Counted from the first letter of the stretch, positions 15,861 to 25,935 are shown. The stretch: DNA of 64,000 bases from Rufibacter hautae (GCF_008271695.1 NZ_VKKY01000002.1:310001-374000), one strand, 5' to 3'. Numbers and translations are program-made. Notes: generated by a model from the letters alone, not told the origin.

Positions 15861-18800
15861 ATGAAAGGTAATCTTACCCAAAACCCCAGATCTCCTATTT
15901 CGCGCTATCGCAAATTGGAAATCCTTAAACTGGCTTTCCTGCTGGTGGTTACCCTCTTTGCTAGCCTGCCAACCTACGCCCAAGGGGGCTTGACGGTGAA
16001 AGGCCGGGTTACTGACAATGCCGGAGGCGGGCTACCTGGTGTTACGGTCCTGTTGAAGGGAACCACCACCGCTGCCCCTACTGATGTGGAAGGGAACTAC
16101 TCCCTCACCGTGCCCAATGGCAACGGCACCCTGGTGTACTCTTTTATAGGGTACCTTGCCCAGGAGGTAGCCATTAACAACAGAACCACGATCAACGTGA
16201 CCCTGGCAACCGACCAGCAGACCATTGACGAAGTAGTGGTAGTGGGCTACGGTACCCAGAGCGCCGAGGCCGTGACCGGCTCAGTGGCTTCCATTAAGGG
16301 AGACGCTTTGCGCGAAGTGCCAGCGGCAAACATCTCGCAGGCGCTGCAAGGACGATTACCGGGTGTGGAGTTTTCCCAATCCTCTTCTCAGCCAGGTGCC
16401 TCCATGCAAATCAGGGTTCGGGGCGCTCGCTCCCTCAATGCCAGCAACGATCCCTTGGTGGTGCTGGATGGTATTCCATTTGCAGGCTCTATCGGGGACA
16501 TAAACCCCAATGATATTACCAGTGTTGACATCTTGAAAGATGCCTCGGCGACTGCTATTTACGGTTCACGGGGTGCGAATGGGGTGATTCTGGTAACCAC
16601 CAACCGGGGAAGGCAAGGACAAGAAGCGAAACTAAGCTACAACAGCTTTGTTGGCGTGAAAGATGTTTTCGCAAAATACCCTATGATGAGCGGTCCTGAG
16701 TTTGTGGCCCTGCGCAAGGCGGCCCGTACGTACAACAATTCCGTGGACGAGGCTGATGATGTGAACACCGACTGGCAAGACCTGCTGTACAAAAAAGGCA
16801 TGGTAAACAGCCACGACTTAGGCGTATCTGGGGGAACTGAAAAAGGGAGTTACAACTTCAATGCAGGGTATTACAATGAAAAAGGGGTAATTCCAACGCA
16901 ACAATACACCCGTTACTCCGTGCGTGGTTCCCTGGACCAAGGTGTAGGTAAATACCTCCGTTTAGGGTTCACTACCTACAATAACTACAATGTGACGGCC
17001 GGCAACAACGTGGGTCTTTACGGGATTCTGAGCATGTCACCCATTGCCAATCCCTATAACGCAGACGGCACCTGGAAAAGAACGGTGAAGATGCCCTTAG
17101 ATGAACAGTGGGTTTATTCAAGAGACATTGTAGAGGATTTGAGCGACAGATGGTTAAGTGAAACCAGAGCGTTTGGTACGTACAACACCATTTACGGGGA
17201 AATTCAGATCCCAGGGGTGGAAGGTTTGAAGTACCGTGCCAACCTTGGCGTAAATTATCGCCAGAGCAATGGTGGGGCCTATACTGCCCAGGGAATCGGC
17301 AGTGCCACTGCCACTACTCCTTCTACGGCATCGGTTAGTAACTCCCATACTACTGACTGGACCATTGAAAACCTTGTGACCTATGATCGCACCATCGCTG
17401 AGAAGCACATGATTAACGTGGTGGGGTTATACTCTGCGTCAGATAGCAAATTCAACAGATCTCGCGTGGCGGCAAGGGACATTCCTTCAGATGCCTTCCA
17501 ATTCTATAACTTAGGGTTGGCTGCCGGGGAAATCACCGTGGCCCCTGGTGACCAACAATACTCAAAAAGTGGTTTGATGTCCTGGATGGGTCGCGTGATG
17601 TACTCCTATGATGATCGGTATATGGTAACCGCTACTGTACGTTCTGACGGTTCTTCCAGATTGGCTCCCGGTCGCAAATGGCATACCTATCCGGCCGTTT
17701 CGGTTGGTTGGAATATTGCCAGAGAATCGTTCATGGAGAATGTGAAGCTGGTGAACATGCTGAAACTTAGAGCGGGTTACGGGAAAACCTCTAACCAATC
17801 CATTGAGCCCTACGCCACCCTTGGTCGCCTGAGCAGCAGACCGTATAACTTTGGTCCTGATACGTACCAAACCGGGTTGTATGTGACAGAAGTGCCTAAC
17901 GCTAACTTGGGCTGGGAGTTCTCTGAAACCTTTAACTACGGGGTAGATTTCGCTCTCTTGAACAATCGGCTTTCCGGTACGGTAGAGTACTATGCCACCA
18001 GAACCAACGATATCTTATTGAGAGTAGGCCTGCCTGCCTCCACAGGGGTTGGGAGCTACGTAGCAAACGTGGGCGAAACCCAAAACAAAGGGGTGGAGCT
18101 TTCCCTTAACGGTGTGATCCTGGACAACTTGAACGGCTGGACCTGGGAAGCTGGGGTCAACCTGTATGCCAACCGTAACGAACTGGTAGCACTGGCCGGT
18201 GGGCAGCAGCGCGATGAAGGGAACTGGTGGTTTGTAGGGCATCCCATTAATGTGATCTATGACTACGAGAAGGTAGGCCTATGGCAAGCCGAGGATCCCT
18301 ACAGAAGTATTCTGGAACCGGGCACCGATGAACAGATTGTAGGTTCCATCAAAGTGAAATACACCGGCGGGTACAATCCTGATGGAACGCCAGTAAGAAG
18401 AATAGGACCTGATGATCGTCAGATCATGAATGTGAACCCTGATTTCCAGGGAGGTTTCAACACCCGCGTGTCGTATAAAGGATTTGACTTAAGCGCAGTG
18501 GGAGCCTTCCAAAGCGGTGGCCTGTTAAATAGCACGCTGTATGGCTCATCGGGGTACCTCAACATGATGAGCGGCCGCCGCGGGAACGTGAAGGTGGACT
18601 ACTGGACGCCAGAGAATACAGATGCCAAGTATCCCAACCCTGCCGGTAAAAGAAGCGGAGACAATCCAAACTATGGCAGTACCCTGGGTTACTTTGATGC
18701 CTCTTATTTAAAAATACGCACTATTTCCTTGGGGTATAACTTTGATAACAACACCTGGCTGAAGACCGCTGGTTTTGGCAGGTTGCGGGTGTACGCCACG

Positions 18801-18986
18801 GCTCAGAATCCATTTGTGTTCTTCTCGCCTTACAACAAGGAATCCGGCATGGACCCTGAAACAAACTCTTTCGGTAACGAAAACGCGGCAGTACCCTTGT
18901 CTGACAACCTGAGACGTCTGTTGACCTTAGGTACGAACGCTCCTGCCACCCGCGGTTACTTGATTGGTTTAAATGTTACCTTCTAA
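15861..18986 (+). CDS. SusC/RagA-family TonB-linked outer membrane transporter
   Basis: This 1041-residue TonB-dependent porter is expected to import xylo-oligosaccharides across the outer membrane as a complex with the SusD lipoprotein encoded next. A long N-region precedes a hydrophobic signal segment ending near residue 41 (TYAQ). Residues about 45-125 form a CarboxypepD_reg-like domain (VKGRVTDNAGGGLPGVTV). The SusC signature DEVVVVGYGTQ follows near 125-135, then the plug (ANISQALQGRLPGV near 158; DASATAIYGSRGANGV near 227) and a beta-barrel ending in a terminal Phe (LIGLNVTF). No N-terminal STN/anti-sigma-interacting domain is seen, consistent with LacI rather than sigma/anti-sigma control. 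Only 10 bp separate it from susD. Confidence 0.95.
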   Translation: MKGNLTQNPRSPISRYRKLEILKLAFLLVVTLFASLPTYAQGGLTVKGRVTDNAGGGLPGVTVLLKGTTTAAPTDVEGNYSLTVPNGNGTLVYSFIGYLAQEVAINNRTTINVTLATDQQTIDEVVVVGYGTQSAEAVTGSVASIKGDALREVPAANISQALQGRLPGVEFSQSSSQPGASMQIRVRGARSLNASNDPLVVLDGIPFAGSIGDINPNDITSVDILKDASATAIYGSRGANGVILVTTNRGRQGQEAKLSYNSFVGVKDVFAKYPMMSGPEFVALRKAARTYNNSVDEADDVNTDWQDLLYKKGMVNSHDLGVSGGTEKGSYNFNAGYYNEKGVIPTQQYTRYSVRGSLDQGVGKYLRLGFTTYNNYNVTAGNNVGLYGILSMSPIANPYNADGTWKRTVKMPLDEQWVYSRDIVEDLSDRWLSETRAFGTYNTIYGEIQIPGVEGLKYRANLGVNYRQSNGGAYTAQGIGSATATTPSTASVSNSHTTDWTIENLVTYDRTIAEKHMINVVGLYSASDSKFNRSRVAARDIPSDAFQFYNLGLAAGEITVAPGDQQYSKSGLMSWMGRVMYSYDDRYMVTATVRSDGSSRLAPGRKWHTYPAVSVGWNIARESFMENVKLVNMLKLRAGYGKTSNQSIEPYATLGRLSSRPYNFGPDTYQTGLYVTEVPNANLGWEFSETFNYGVDFALLNNRLSGTVEYYATRTNDILLRVGLPASTGVGSYVANVGETQNKGVELSLNGVILDNLNGWTWEAGVNLYANRNELVALAGGQQRDEGNWWFVGHPINVIYDYEKVGLWQAEDPYRSILEPGTDEQIVGSIKVKYTGGYNPDGTPVRRIGPDDRQIMNVNPDFQGGFNTRVSYKGFDLSAVGAFQSGGLLNSTLYGSSGYLNMMSGRRGNVKVDYWTPENTDAKYPNPAGKRSGDNPNYGSTLGYFDASYLKIRTISLGYNFDNNTWLKTAGFGRLRVYATAQNPFVFFSPYNKESGMDPETNSFGNENAAVPLSDNLRRLLTLGTNAPATRGYLIGLNVTF

Positions 18987-18996
18987 AAAGAATTCA

Positions 18997-20958
18997 ATGA
19001 AAAGATATATCAACCTAAAAGCATTTGTTGGGGCAGCCGTTATCTCCATGTTTACAGTGGGGTGCTCTGATATCCTGGAAGAAGAGCCACGTAGCGCTTA
19101 CACCCCCGATTTCTTTCAAACAGAAAGAGGTGTTCAAGGAGGCTTGACCTCTATGTACGCGCACCTACGCTACATCTACGGGCAAGCCTACTATTACAAT
19201 GCCACTCTAACCGGGACGGATGAAGTGACCTATGCCAGGGATGCGGATGAAAACTTCAGGGTGATGGACCTTTCCAACCAAGGGGTTCTTACCTCCAGCA
19301 ACAGCCGGGCCGATGTGCTCTGGGGAGCTGCCTTCCCGAACATCAACACTGCCAGCGGGATCATTGAAAATGCCGCCGCCGTTGGAACAATTTCCCCCGC
19401 TCTAATTGCCGAGGCCAGGTTCTTCCGGGCCTTTGATTACTTTAAGCTGGTGCAAACTTTTGGGGGAGTGCCTCTGGATTTAGGATCAGGAGAACTGAAG
19501 TTCAACACCAATCCTATAAGAACCTCCAAGCGCAACACGGTGCCGGAGGTGTATACCAAAGCTATCTTTCCTGATCTTTTGCAGGCCATTACTGACTTGC
19601 CAGAAAGAGGCCGGGTAACCGGTGGAGCTACAAAAACCTTGGCCCGTCTTTATTTGGCAAAAGCATACCTTACGTATGGTTGGTGGCTCCAAAACCCGAA
19701 TAATATTCCAACCTATCCAGAGACGTCCCGCACAGATCCAGATGGCAAGGATGCACAGTGGTATTTCCAGCAGGCATATGATATAGCAGCCACTGCTATT
19801 GACAACCCAGGGCCATTTGCCTTACAACCTACCTTCTATGATGTGAACGTGGGGTCTAATGACCGAAACAGTGAGATTCTGTTATACGCCGACCATACAG
19901 AGAAAAGCGAGTTTTACAACGGGGGTAGCCTTACCTTCGGAAGTGGCGGGGCACCGGATAACTTCGCCGGTTGGATGATGACCTGGAACTACCCCAACAT
20001 CACCAGCTTCACTAATGCTAATGGAACGGGGTCTATCAACTCTGTTCAGCGCGAAGCATCACAGGACAAAGGACGTCCCTGGACCCGTATGGCTCCTACC
20101 ATAGATGTAATCCAGAATACCTTTGCTGACAAAACTCTGGATTCTCGTTACGACGGAACCTTCACCACCGTTTACCGGGCTAATTGGCCCAAAGCGGGAG
20201 GAGCTACCGTTCCTCAGGTGGTGTACAACGCCAACCTTCTGCCCATTCGGCCAGGCGAGCCAGTCCTGAGTTTCTTGAATGAAGATCCCGCTACTCCCAT
20301 TGCTTATCCTACAGGTACCGGTAGAAGTAATATTGGAGCAGGTGAACTGCCCGGAAGAGCAGATTACGTCATAGCGCCCAGCGGCATAAGCCGGATCGTA
20401 TATCCAAAACTTTGGAAGCTAGGCACCTACCGGACAGACAATGGCGCGGGATTAGGACAACCTAACGCGGGCAGCACCCGTCCGTTCAACATCGCGAAAT
20501 TCTCTGAACTGTACTTTGTCGCCGCTGAGGCTGCGGTGAAAGGTGCTACTACACAACCAGGGAAAAGTGCCTATGATTTGATAAATGTTATTCGTGCCCG
20601 CGCTGGTAAGTGGCGTTTTGACAATAACGGGAATACCGCTAAAGTAGAGGATAATAGCGCAGCTATGGTTGCAGGCACCCCAACTACCATTGACATCAAC
20701 TACATACTGGGAGAGCGTTCACGTGAGTTTTATGGCGAAGGATATCGTTGGTTTGACCTGGTGCGCACCCAGAAATGGAATGAACTCGCTTCTACGTACA
20801 GAATTGGGGGCAGTAACTACGGGGAACATACGCCAATGACCGTAACGCGTACCATTCAACCATTCCACTATCTGCGGCCAATTCCTCAGAGCCAGTTAGA
20901 TGCGATGCAAATGTCGTCCGAAGAAAGAGCGAACTATCAAAACCCAGGGTATAATTAA
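18997..20958 (+). CDS. SusD/RagB-family nutrient-binding lipoprotein
   Basis: This 653-residue surface lipoprotein forms the lid of the SusCD transporter and binds the oligosaccharide. I chose the ATG at 18997 (MKRYINLK), 10 bp past susC, because it gives a lipoprotein signal with VGCSD near residue 23; an upstream in-frame start would overlap susC. SusD landmarks include EEEPRSAYTPDFF near 30, AEARFFRAFDYFKLVQTFGG near 135-155 in the TPR-like scaffold, INVIRARAG near 530, and the C-terminal ILGERSREFYGEGYRWFDLV near 570-590 with HYLRPIPQSQLDAM near the end. At about 650 residues it is somewhat longer than many SusD proteins. Confidence 0.94.
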   Translation: MKRYINLKAFVGAAVISMFTVGCSDILEEEPRSAYTPDFFQTERGVQGGLTSMYAHLRYIYGQAYYYNATLTGTDEVTYARDADENFRVMDLSNQGVLTSSNSRADVLWGAAFPNINTASGIIENAAAVGTISPALIAEARFFRAFDYFKLVQTFGGVPLDLGSGELKFNTNPIRTSKRNTVPEVYTKAIFPDLLQAITDLPERGRVTGGATKTLARLYLAKAYLTYGWWLQNPNNIPTYPETSRTDPDGKDAQWYFQQAYDIAATAIDNPGPFALQPTFYDVNVGSNDRNSEILLYADHTEKSEFYNGGSLTFGSGGAPDNFAGWMMTWNYPNITSFTNANGTGSINSVQREASQDKGRPWTRMAPTIDVIQNTFADKTLDSRYDGTFTTVYRANWPKAGGATVPQVVYNANLLPIRPGEPVLSFLNEDPATPIAYPTGTGRSNIGAGELPGRADYVIAPSGISRIVYPKLWKLGTYRTDNGAGLGQPNAGSTRPFNIAKFSELYFVAAEAAVKGATTQPGKSAYDLINVIRARAGKWRFDNNGNTAKVEDNSAAMVAGTPTTIDINYILGERSREFYGEGYRWFDLVRTQKWNELASTYRIGGSNYGEHTPMTVTRTIQPFHYLRPIPQSQLDAMQMSSEERANYQNPGYN

Positions 20959-20975
20959 TCTTGTGTTCTCCCATA

Positions 20976-21015
20976 AAAAAGATTGGCTGCCCAGATGGAG
21001 CAGCCAATCTTTTTA
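20976..21015 (+). terminator. Terminator after susD
   Basis: AAAAAGATTGGCTGC pairs with GCAGCCAATCTTTTT around a 9-base loop, 18 bp past the susD stop. The downstream GH43 genes therefore need their own promoter or read-through. Confidence 0.88.
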
Positions 21016-21259
21016 TTGCTTTTTCCACTCCTCGTTTTAAGGTCGTTTTCTGAAAAGTAGGGCAAATTCAGTCGTAGAAAGTGAAAGTTATAATGGGCTA
21101 GACTCTTAATTTTTCTACTACCTTTTCTCCGCTGAATTTCTAATTACAAGTGAAATCTATAAGGGAATAGAAGAACAAAATACGCATCTTTAGTCTCCTG
21201 AATTTTAAGTTCCCCTGAGTTATTGTCCAGCTCTGCTTCTGAAAAACCATTACCTAAGA
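21016..21259. other. Leader region of the GH43 operon
   Basis: About 240 bp of AT-rich sequence without a gene. It includes a dispersed palindrome at 21034-21070. A promoter for the downstream operon is expected here, but no operator matching the two LacI sites is visible. Confidence 0.5.
21034..21070. repeat. Dispersed palindrome, copy 9
   Basis: GTTTTAAGGTCGTTTTCTGAAAAGTAGGGCAAATTC (split here as left arm GTTTTAAGGTCGTTTT, loop CT, right arm GAAAAGTAGGGCAAA); upstream of the first GH43 gene. Confidence 0.5.
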
Positions 21260-22861
21260 ATGATAAAACGACTCTTCCAAATTGGTTTTCTTGCCCTGCT
21301 TTGCCTTCTTACAGCCTTGCCTTCAAAAGGCCAGAAGGCTACTAACCCCATTGTGTTCGCTGATGTGCCAGACATTGCGGTGATAAGAGTAGGAGATACC
21401 TATTACATGAGCAGCACGACCATGCACATGAGCCCGGGTTTGCCCATCATGAAATCAAAAGACCTGGTGAACTGGCAACTGGTTAGCTACGCCTATGACA
21501 CGCTGGCCAGTGTGGACGAACTAACTCTCACCAACGGGAAAAGCACCTATGGAAGAGGCTCCTGGGCCAGCAGCCTGCGCTTCCACAACGGCACGTACTA
21601 CGTCACCACCTTCGCCCAGACAACCGGCAAGACCTATCTCTACACCACCAAGAATATAGAGAAAGGACCCTGGAAAGTGACTTCCTTTAAACCGTCTTAC
21701 CATGACCATTCCCTGTTCTTTGAGGAGGACGGGCGTGCCTACCTGGTGTATGGCGCCGGGAAGTTGAGGTTGGTAGAACTCAAAGCTGACCTTTCCGGTC
21801 CGAAGGAAGAAACCAATCGGGTGTTGATTGAAAACGCGAGTGCCCCGGCCGGAGCCAACGTCGGCCTCCCCTCAGAAGGATCGCAGCTGTTCAAAGTGAA
21901 CGGAAAATACTACCTGTTCAACATCGCCTGGCCCAAAGGCGGCATGCGCACGGTGGTGGTGCACCGCGCCGATAAAATTACCGGACCTTACGAAGGGAAG
22001 GTGGTGCTGCAGGACAAAGGGGTAGCGCAGGGCGGACTGATTGATACGCCAACCGGAGAATGGTTCTCTTACCTGTTTCGGGATTATGGCGCCGTGGGCC
22101 GGATTCCGTACCTGGTGCCGGTGAAGTGGGAGAACGGCTGGCCCGTCCTGGGCACCGATGGCAAAGTACCGGAGGCACTAAACCTACCCGCCAGCAAAGG
22201 CCTGATTCCCGGTATTGTGGCCTCAGATGACTTCAGCCGAAGCAAAAACGAGCCAGCTTTGCCCTTGGTCTGGCAATGGAACCACAACCCAGACAATTCC
22301 CTTTGGTCCGTTTCTGCCCGGAAAGGATTTTTGAGGCTTAAAACGGGCGCGGTGACCCATGACTTCCTGCAGGCCCGGAATACGTTAACCCAACGCACCA
22401 TCGGGCCGGAAAGCACCGGCGCCACCGCCCTGGATTTCTCCAACATGCAGGAAGGGGATTTCGCCGGCCTTGCGCTTCTGCAGCAGAAATACGGGCTAAT
22501 TGGGGTTAAGATGGAGAAAGGGACCAGGTATCTGGTGATGGTGAATGCCCAGACGGGTAGTTCAGTAGAGGAGGCCAGGGTACCCCTGAAAGGGAAAAGG
22601 GTGTACCTGAAAGCGGAATGTGACTTCAACGAACGCAGGGATGTTGCCACCTTCTATTATAGCCTGGATGGGAAGATTTGGAAACAGTTCGGCACGGAAC
22701 TGAAGATGGCCTACACCATCCCGCACTTCATGGGCTACCGTTTCGGGTTGTTCAACTATGCCACTAAAAACCCAGGCGGCTACGTAGATTTTGATTATTT
22801 CCATATCGCTCCCCAGATAAGCAAAGCGAGTAAAATACCGTCCGCAAAGGAAAACCAATAG
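21260..22861 (+). CDS. GH43 family glycoside hydrolase (subfamily 12-like)
   Basis: This 533-residue exported GH43 enzyme is likely a beta-xylosidase or alpha-L-arabinofuranosidase acting on xylan fragments. A signal peptide covers residues 1-24. The five-bladed propeller holds the usual three acids: base Asp in FADVPDIAVI near 33-38, pKa-modulating Asp in YHDHSLFF near 150, and acid Glu in LPSEGSQLF near 207. Residues about 325-525 form a beta-sandwich domain (DFSRSKNEPALPLVWQWNHN) typical of the C-terminal domain of large GH43 proteins. It begins the plus-strand operon GH43-GH43-uxuA-uxaC-GH115, with 32 bp to the next gene. Subfamily and linkage specificity are inferred from general pattern only. 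Confidence 0.9.
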   Translation: MIKRLFQIGFLALLCLLTALPSKGQKATNPIVFADVPDIAVIRVGDTYYMSSTTMHMSPGLPIMKSKDLVNWQLVSYAYDTLASVDELTLTNGKSTYGRGSWASSLRFHNGTYYVTTFAQTTGKTYLYTTKNIEKGPWKVTSFKPSYHDHSLFFEEDGRAYLVYGAGKLRLVELKADLSGPKEETNRVLIENASAPAGANVGLPSEGSQLFKVNGKYYLFNIAWPKGGMRTVVVHRADKITGPYEGKVVLQDKGVAQGGLIDTPTGEWFSYLFRDYGAVGRIPYLVPVKWENGWPVLGTDGKVPEALNLPASKGLIPGIVASDDFSRSKNEPALPLVWQWNHNPDNSLWSVSARKGFLRLKTGAVTHDFLQARNTLTQRTIGPESTGATALDFSNMQEGDFAGLALLQQKYGLIGVKMEKGTRYLVMVNAQTGSSVEEARVPLKGKRVYLKAECDFNERRDVATFYYSLDGKIWKQFGTELKMAYTIPHFMGYRFGLFNYATKNPGGYVDFDYFHIAPQISKASKIPSAKENQ

Positions 22862-22902
22862 GCTATTTTAGACCAGTTTTTATAAAAACACCCATGAAAC
22901 GG
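22861..22902. repeat. Dispersed palindrome (copy 10) overlapping a start codon
   Basis: GGCTATTTTAGACCAGTTTT and AAAAACACCCATGAAACGG. The right arm contains the ATG (22894) of the second GH43 gene, so the hairpin would sequester the start codon and upstream region in mRNA. Confidence 0.55.
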
Positions 22903-24645
22903 AAAAGTCTTCTTCTTAAAAAGGCATTCTTAGTTCTTACCTGTTGCCTCGGGCTTATGAACCAGGCCAGCTTTGCGCAGGACACCCAGAAGTTCAACAA
23001 CCCTATCCTGGCCGGTTTTTACCCAGACCCAGCCATCTGTCGGGTAGGCGAGGACTACTACCTCATTCTCTCCACGTTTGCCTACTTCCCCGGGGTGCCC
23101 ATCTTCCACAGCAAGGACCTAGTGAACTGGAACCAGATCGGCAACATCCTGGACCGGCCTGAGCAGCTGAACCTGACCAAGCACCGGGTAACCAGGGGCA
23201 TCTTCGCGCCAACGCTTTCTTACCATGATGGCATCTACTACATGGTCACTACCTTGATTGACCGCGGCGGGAATTTTGTGGTGACCGCCAAAAATCCGGC
23301 GGGACCGTGGTCCAACCCAACCTGGCTGACGGATGTCCATGGCATTGACCCTTCGTTGTTTTTTGACGATGACGGCAAAGCCTACATCATCTACAACAGC
23401 GATGCACCAGACAACAAGCCGCAGTACGATGGGCACCGCACCATCAAGATGCAGGAGTTTGATTATAAGAACCTGAAAACCACCAGCGCACCCATTATCT
23501 TGGTGAACGGCGGGGTGGACTTCTCCAAAAAACCGGTCTGGATTGAAGGTCCGCACCTCTACAAGAAAGACGGTTTTTATTATCTCATGGCGGCCGAGGG
23601 CGGTACCAGCGTGAACCACTCTGAGGTAATCCTCCGGAGCAAAAAGGTAAACGGAGACTACGTGCCCAACCCCAATAACCCTATCCTGACGCAGCGCCAC
23701 CTGCCGGCCAACCGGAAGAATCCTGTCTCGGCCACTGGCCACGCCGATTTGGTACAGACGCAGAACGGCGAGTGGTGGGCCGTTTTCCTGGCTACCCGCC
23801 CCTATGACACCGAAGACCACTACAACATAGGCCGCGAAACCTTCGTGGCACCCGTGACTTGGAAAGACGGCTGGCCCATCATCAACGCCGGCCAAGAGGA
23901 AGTGCAGTACTCTTATCCTCGGCCTAAACTGCCTTTAGGAAAGAAGCCATCGCTGCCGGTGAACGGCAACTTCACCTACAGAGAAGATTTCAAGGAAAGT
24001 AAACTGCCGCTGTATTGGTTGATGCTCCGGGCGCCAGGACCTCAGCCCTGGTATAGCCTGAGCAAGCCAGCCGGAAGCCTGACGCTGGAGGTGAGACCCC
24101 AGACGGTTTCGGGGGATGAAAACCCTTCGTTCCTGGCCAGAAGACAGCAGCATCTCTACGGCAACGCCAGCACCAAAATGGATTTCAATCCGGCTTCTGC
24201 AGACGAGTTCGCGGGGGTGGTGGCTTTGCAGAGCGAGACGCATTACTACGCCTTGGGCAAAACCATCACCAACGGCAAAGAAGTAGTGCAGCTGCGCAAG
24301 TCGCAGGATACGTCCAAACCAGGAACTCCGGGAACAACCGTACTGGCCGAGGCTCCTCTGCCAGGTAGTGCCCTGAAAAAGCCGCTTTACCTGAAGGTGG
24401 ATTTCAAAGCCGGCAAGTACGCTTTCTACTATGGCACGAAAGAAGGGGAGTGGAAGCTCCTGCAAGACAACGTGGACGGCACCTTCCTCAGCACCCGCAC
24501 GGCAGGTGGTTTTGTGGGCGTGACCCTGGGCATGTACGCCACCTCCCAGGGAAAACCCTCCACCGGAAAAGCCACCTTTGACTGGTTCCACTACGAAGGC
24601 AAAGACCCGATCTACGAAACCTCCGCCTCGGTGAAAGCCAAATAG
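22894..24645 (+). CDS. GH43 family beta-xylosidase-like enzyme
   Basis: This 583-residue GH43 enzyme has the architecture of long beta-xylosidases. The signal peptide ends near residue 28 (SFAQ). Catalytic acids are visible: base Asp in FYPDPAICRVGEDYY near 43, Asp in GIDPSLFFDDDGKAY near 151 and acid Glu in WIEGPHLYKKDGFYY near 218. A C-terminal beta-sandwich domain runs from about 350 to 570. A periplasmic enzyme releasing xylose from imported oligomers is likely. The start codon lies inside a dispersed palindrome (22861-22902), an unusual arrangement that could limit translation. It is 117 bp upstream of uxuA, with another palindrome in that gap. Confidence 0.92.
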   Translation: MKRKSLLLKKAFLVLTCCLGLMNQASFAQDTQKFNNPILAGFYPDPAICRVGEDYYLILSTFAYFPGVPIFHSKDLVNWNQIGNILDRPEQLNLTKHRVTRGIFAPTLSYHDGIYYMVTTLIDRGGNFVVTAKNPAGPWSNPTWLTDVHGIDPSLFFDDDGKAYIIYNSDAPDNKPQYDGHRTIKMQEFDYKNLKTTSAPIILVNGGVDFSKKPVWIEGPHLYKKDGFYYLMAAEGGTSVNHSEVILRSKKVNGDYVPNPNNPILTQRHLPANRKNPVSATGHADLVQTQNGEWWAVFLATRPYDTEDHYNIGRETFVAPVTWKDGWPIINAGQEEVQYSYPRPKLPLGKKPSLPVNGNFTYREDFKESKLPLYWLMLRAPGPQPWYSLSKPAGSLTLEVRPQTVSGDENPSFLARRQQHLYGNASTKMDFNPASADEFAGVVALQSETHYYALGKTITNGKEVVQLRKSQDTSKPGTPGTTVLAEAPLPGSALKKPLYLKVDFKAGKYAFYYGTKEGEWKLLQDNVDGTFLSTRTAGGFVGVTLGMYATSQGKPSTGKATFDWFHYEGKDPIYETSASVKAK

Positions 24646-24654
24646 GGACAGTTG

Positions 24655-24692
24655 GGTGTTTATGGGCCCTTTTCCTGAAAACACCCGCCAAC
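24655..24692. repeat. Dispersed palindrome, copy 11
   Basis: GGTGTTTATGGGCCCTTTT, CCTG, AAAACACCCGCCAAC; between GH43 and uxuA within the operon. Confidence 0.55.
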
Positions 24693-24762
24693 AAATCATC
24701 GCCAAATCACCCCATGCTTACCGCAGAAAGGTAAGAACAAGTCATACTTAACGATTCACTTT

Positions 24763-25935
24763 ATGTCATTACTTCAAAGCTGGAGATGGTACGGACCCAA
24801 CGATCCGGTGACCCTGCAGGATGTGAAACAAGCCGGCGCTACCGGCGTGGTAAGTGCCTTACACCATGTGCCGCACGGCGCGGTGTGGCCCCTGGAGGAA
24901 ATTCAGGAACGCAAGCGCATGATTGAGGAAAGCGGCCTTACCTGGGCCGTGGTGGAAAGCGTGCCCGTGCATGAGTCCATCAAAACCCGCACCGGCGATT
25001 ATGAGCAATATCTGGAAAACTACCGCCAATCGCTCCGCAACCTGGCCACCGCCGGTCTCAAAATCATCTGCTACAACTTCATGCCGGTGCTGGACTGGAC
25101 CAGAACCAACCTGGGGCTGGAACTCTGGAACGGCGCCAAAGCCCTTTACTTTGACTGGACCGACCTGGCCGTTTTTGACCTGTTTATCTTGAAACGCGAA
25201 GGCGCCGAGCAGGACTATGCTGAAAAAGTGGTGCAGCAGGCCAAGGAACGGCACGCGGCTTACACCCCGGAGAAACTGGCGGAACTGAGCGAGATCATCC
25301 GGATGGGCGTGCCCATGGAAGGCTACATTTCCTTGGAGCATCTCACCGAGAGCATCGGGATTTACAAGAAAATCGGCCATGCCGGACTGCGCGAGAACCT
25401 GGCGTATTTCCTGGAATCGATTATGGACGTTTGTGAGGAAAACGGCCTCAAAATGACCATCCACCCCGATGATCCGCCGTACCCGATTCTGGGTCTGCCC
25501 CGCATCGCGTCCAACCAAGAAGACCTGGAGTTTATCCTGAAGCGGGTAGACCGCGCACCCAACGGCATCTGTTTCTGCACCGGCTCTCTGGGCGCGGGCG
25601 GCCACAACAACCCGGTAGAGATCCTGAAATCCGTAGGGGACCGGGTGTACTTTGCGCACCTGCGCAACGTGCTGAAAGATGAAAATGGCAACTTCTACGA
25701 GTCTGACCACCTGGCCGGCGACGTGGACATGTACGGCGTCATGAAAGAGCTGGTGGCCATCAACCGCACCCGGCAGGAGCCTATCCCTTTCCGCCCCGAC
25801 CACGGGCACCAGATGCTGGATGATCTGCACAAAGTCACCAACCCGGGGTATTCGGCCATCGGGCGGTTGCGTGGGCTGGCTGAGCTGCGCGGCCTTGAGA
25901 TGGGCATTGAAAGAAGCATTTACGGGGCCACCTAA
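24763..25935 (+). CDS. uxuA: Mannonate dehydratase
   Basis: This 390-residue UxuA dehydrates D-mannonate to 2-keto-3-deoxygluconate (KDG), the third step of glucuronate breakdown. The protein starts with the family N-terminus (LQSWRWYGPNDPVTLQDVKQ), then GATGVVSALHHVPHG near 28-42, YNFMPVLDWTRTNL near 104-117, MTIHPDDPPYPILGLPRI near 230-247 and RPDHGHQML near 347, which include metal-binding His residues. It is cytoplasmic, of normal length, and 11 bp upstream of uxaC. Its presence shows that glucuronic acid released by GH67 and GH115 is metabolised rather than only removed. KDG kinase and aldolase genes are not in this window. Confidence 0.96.
   Translation: MSLLQSWRWYGPNDPVTLQDVKQAGATGVVSALHHVPHGAVWPLEEIQERKRMIEESGLTWAVVESVPVHESIKTRTGDYEQYLENYRQSLRNLATAGLKIICYNFMPVLDWTRTNLGLELWNGAKALYFDWTDLAVFDLFILKREGAEQDYAEKVVQQAKERHAAYTPEKLAELSEIIRMGVPMEGYISLEHLTESIGIYKKIGHAGLRENLAYFLESIMDVCEENGLKMTIHPDDPPYPILGLPRIASNQEDLEFILKRVDRAPNGICFCTGSLGAGGHNNPVEILKSVGDRVYFAHLRNVLKDENGNFYESDHLAGDVDMYGVMKELVAINRTRQEPIPFRPDHGHQMLDDLHKVTNPGYSAIGRLRGLAELRGLEMGIERSIYGAT

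Noticed and set aside
24859..25830. Minus-strand open frame opposite uxuA
   Set aside because: Fully within uxuA, whose protein matches the family end to end.
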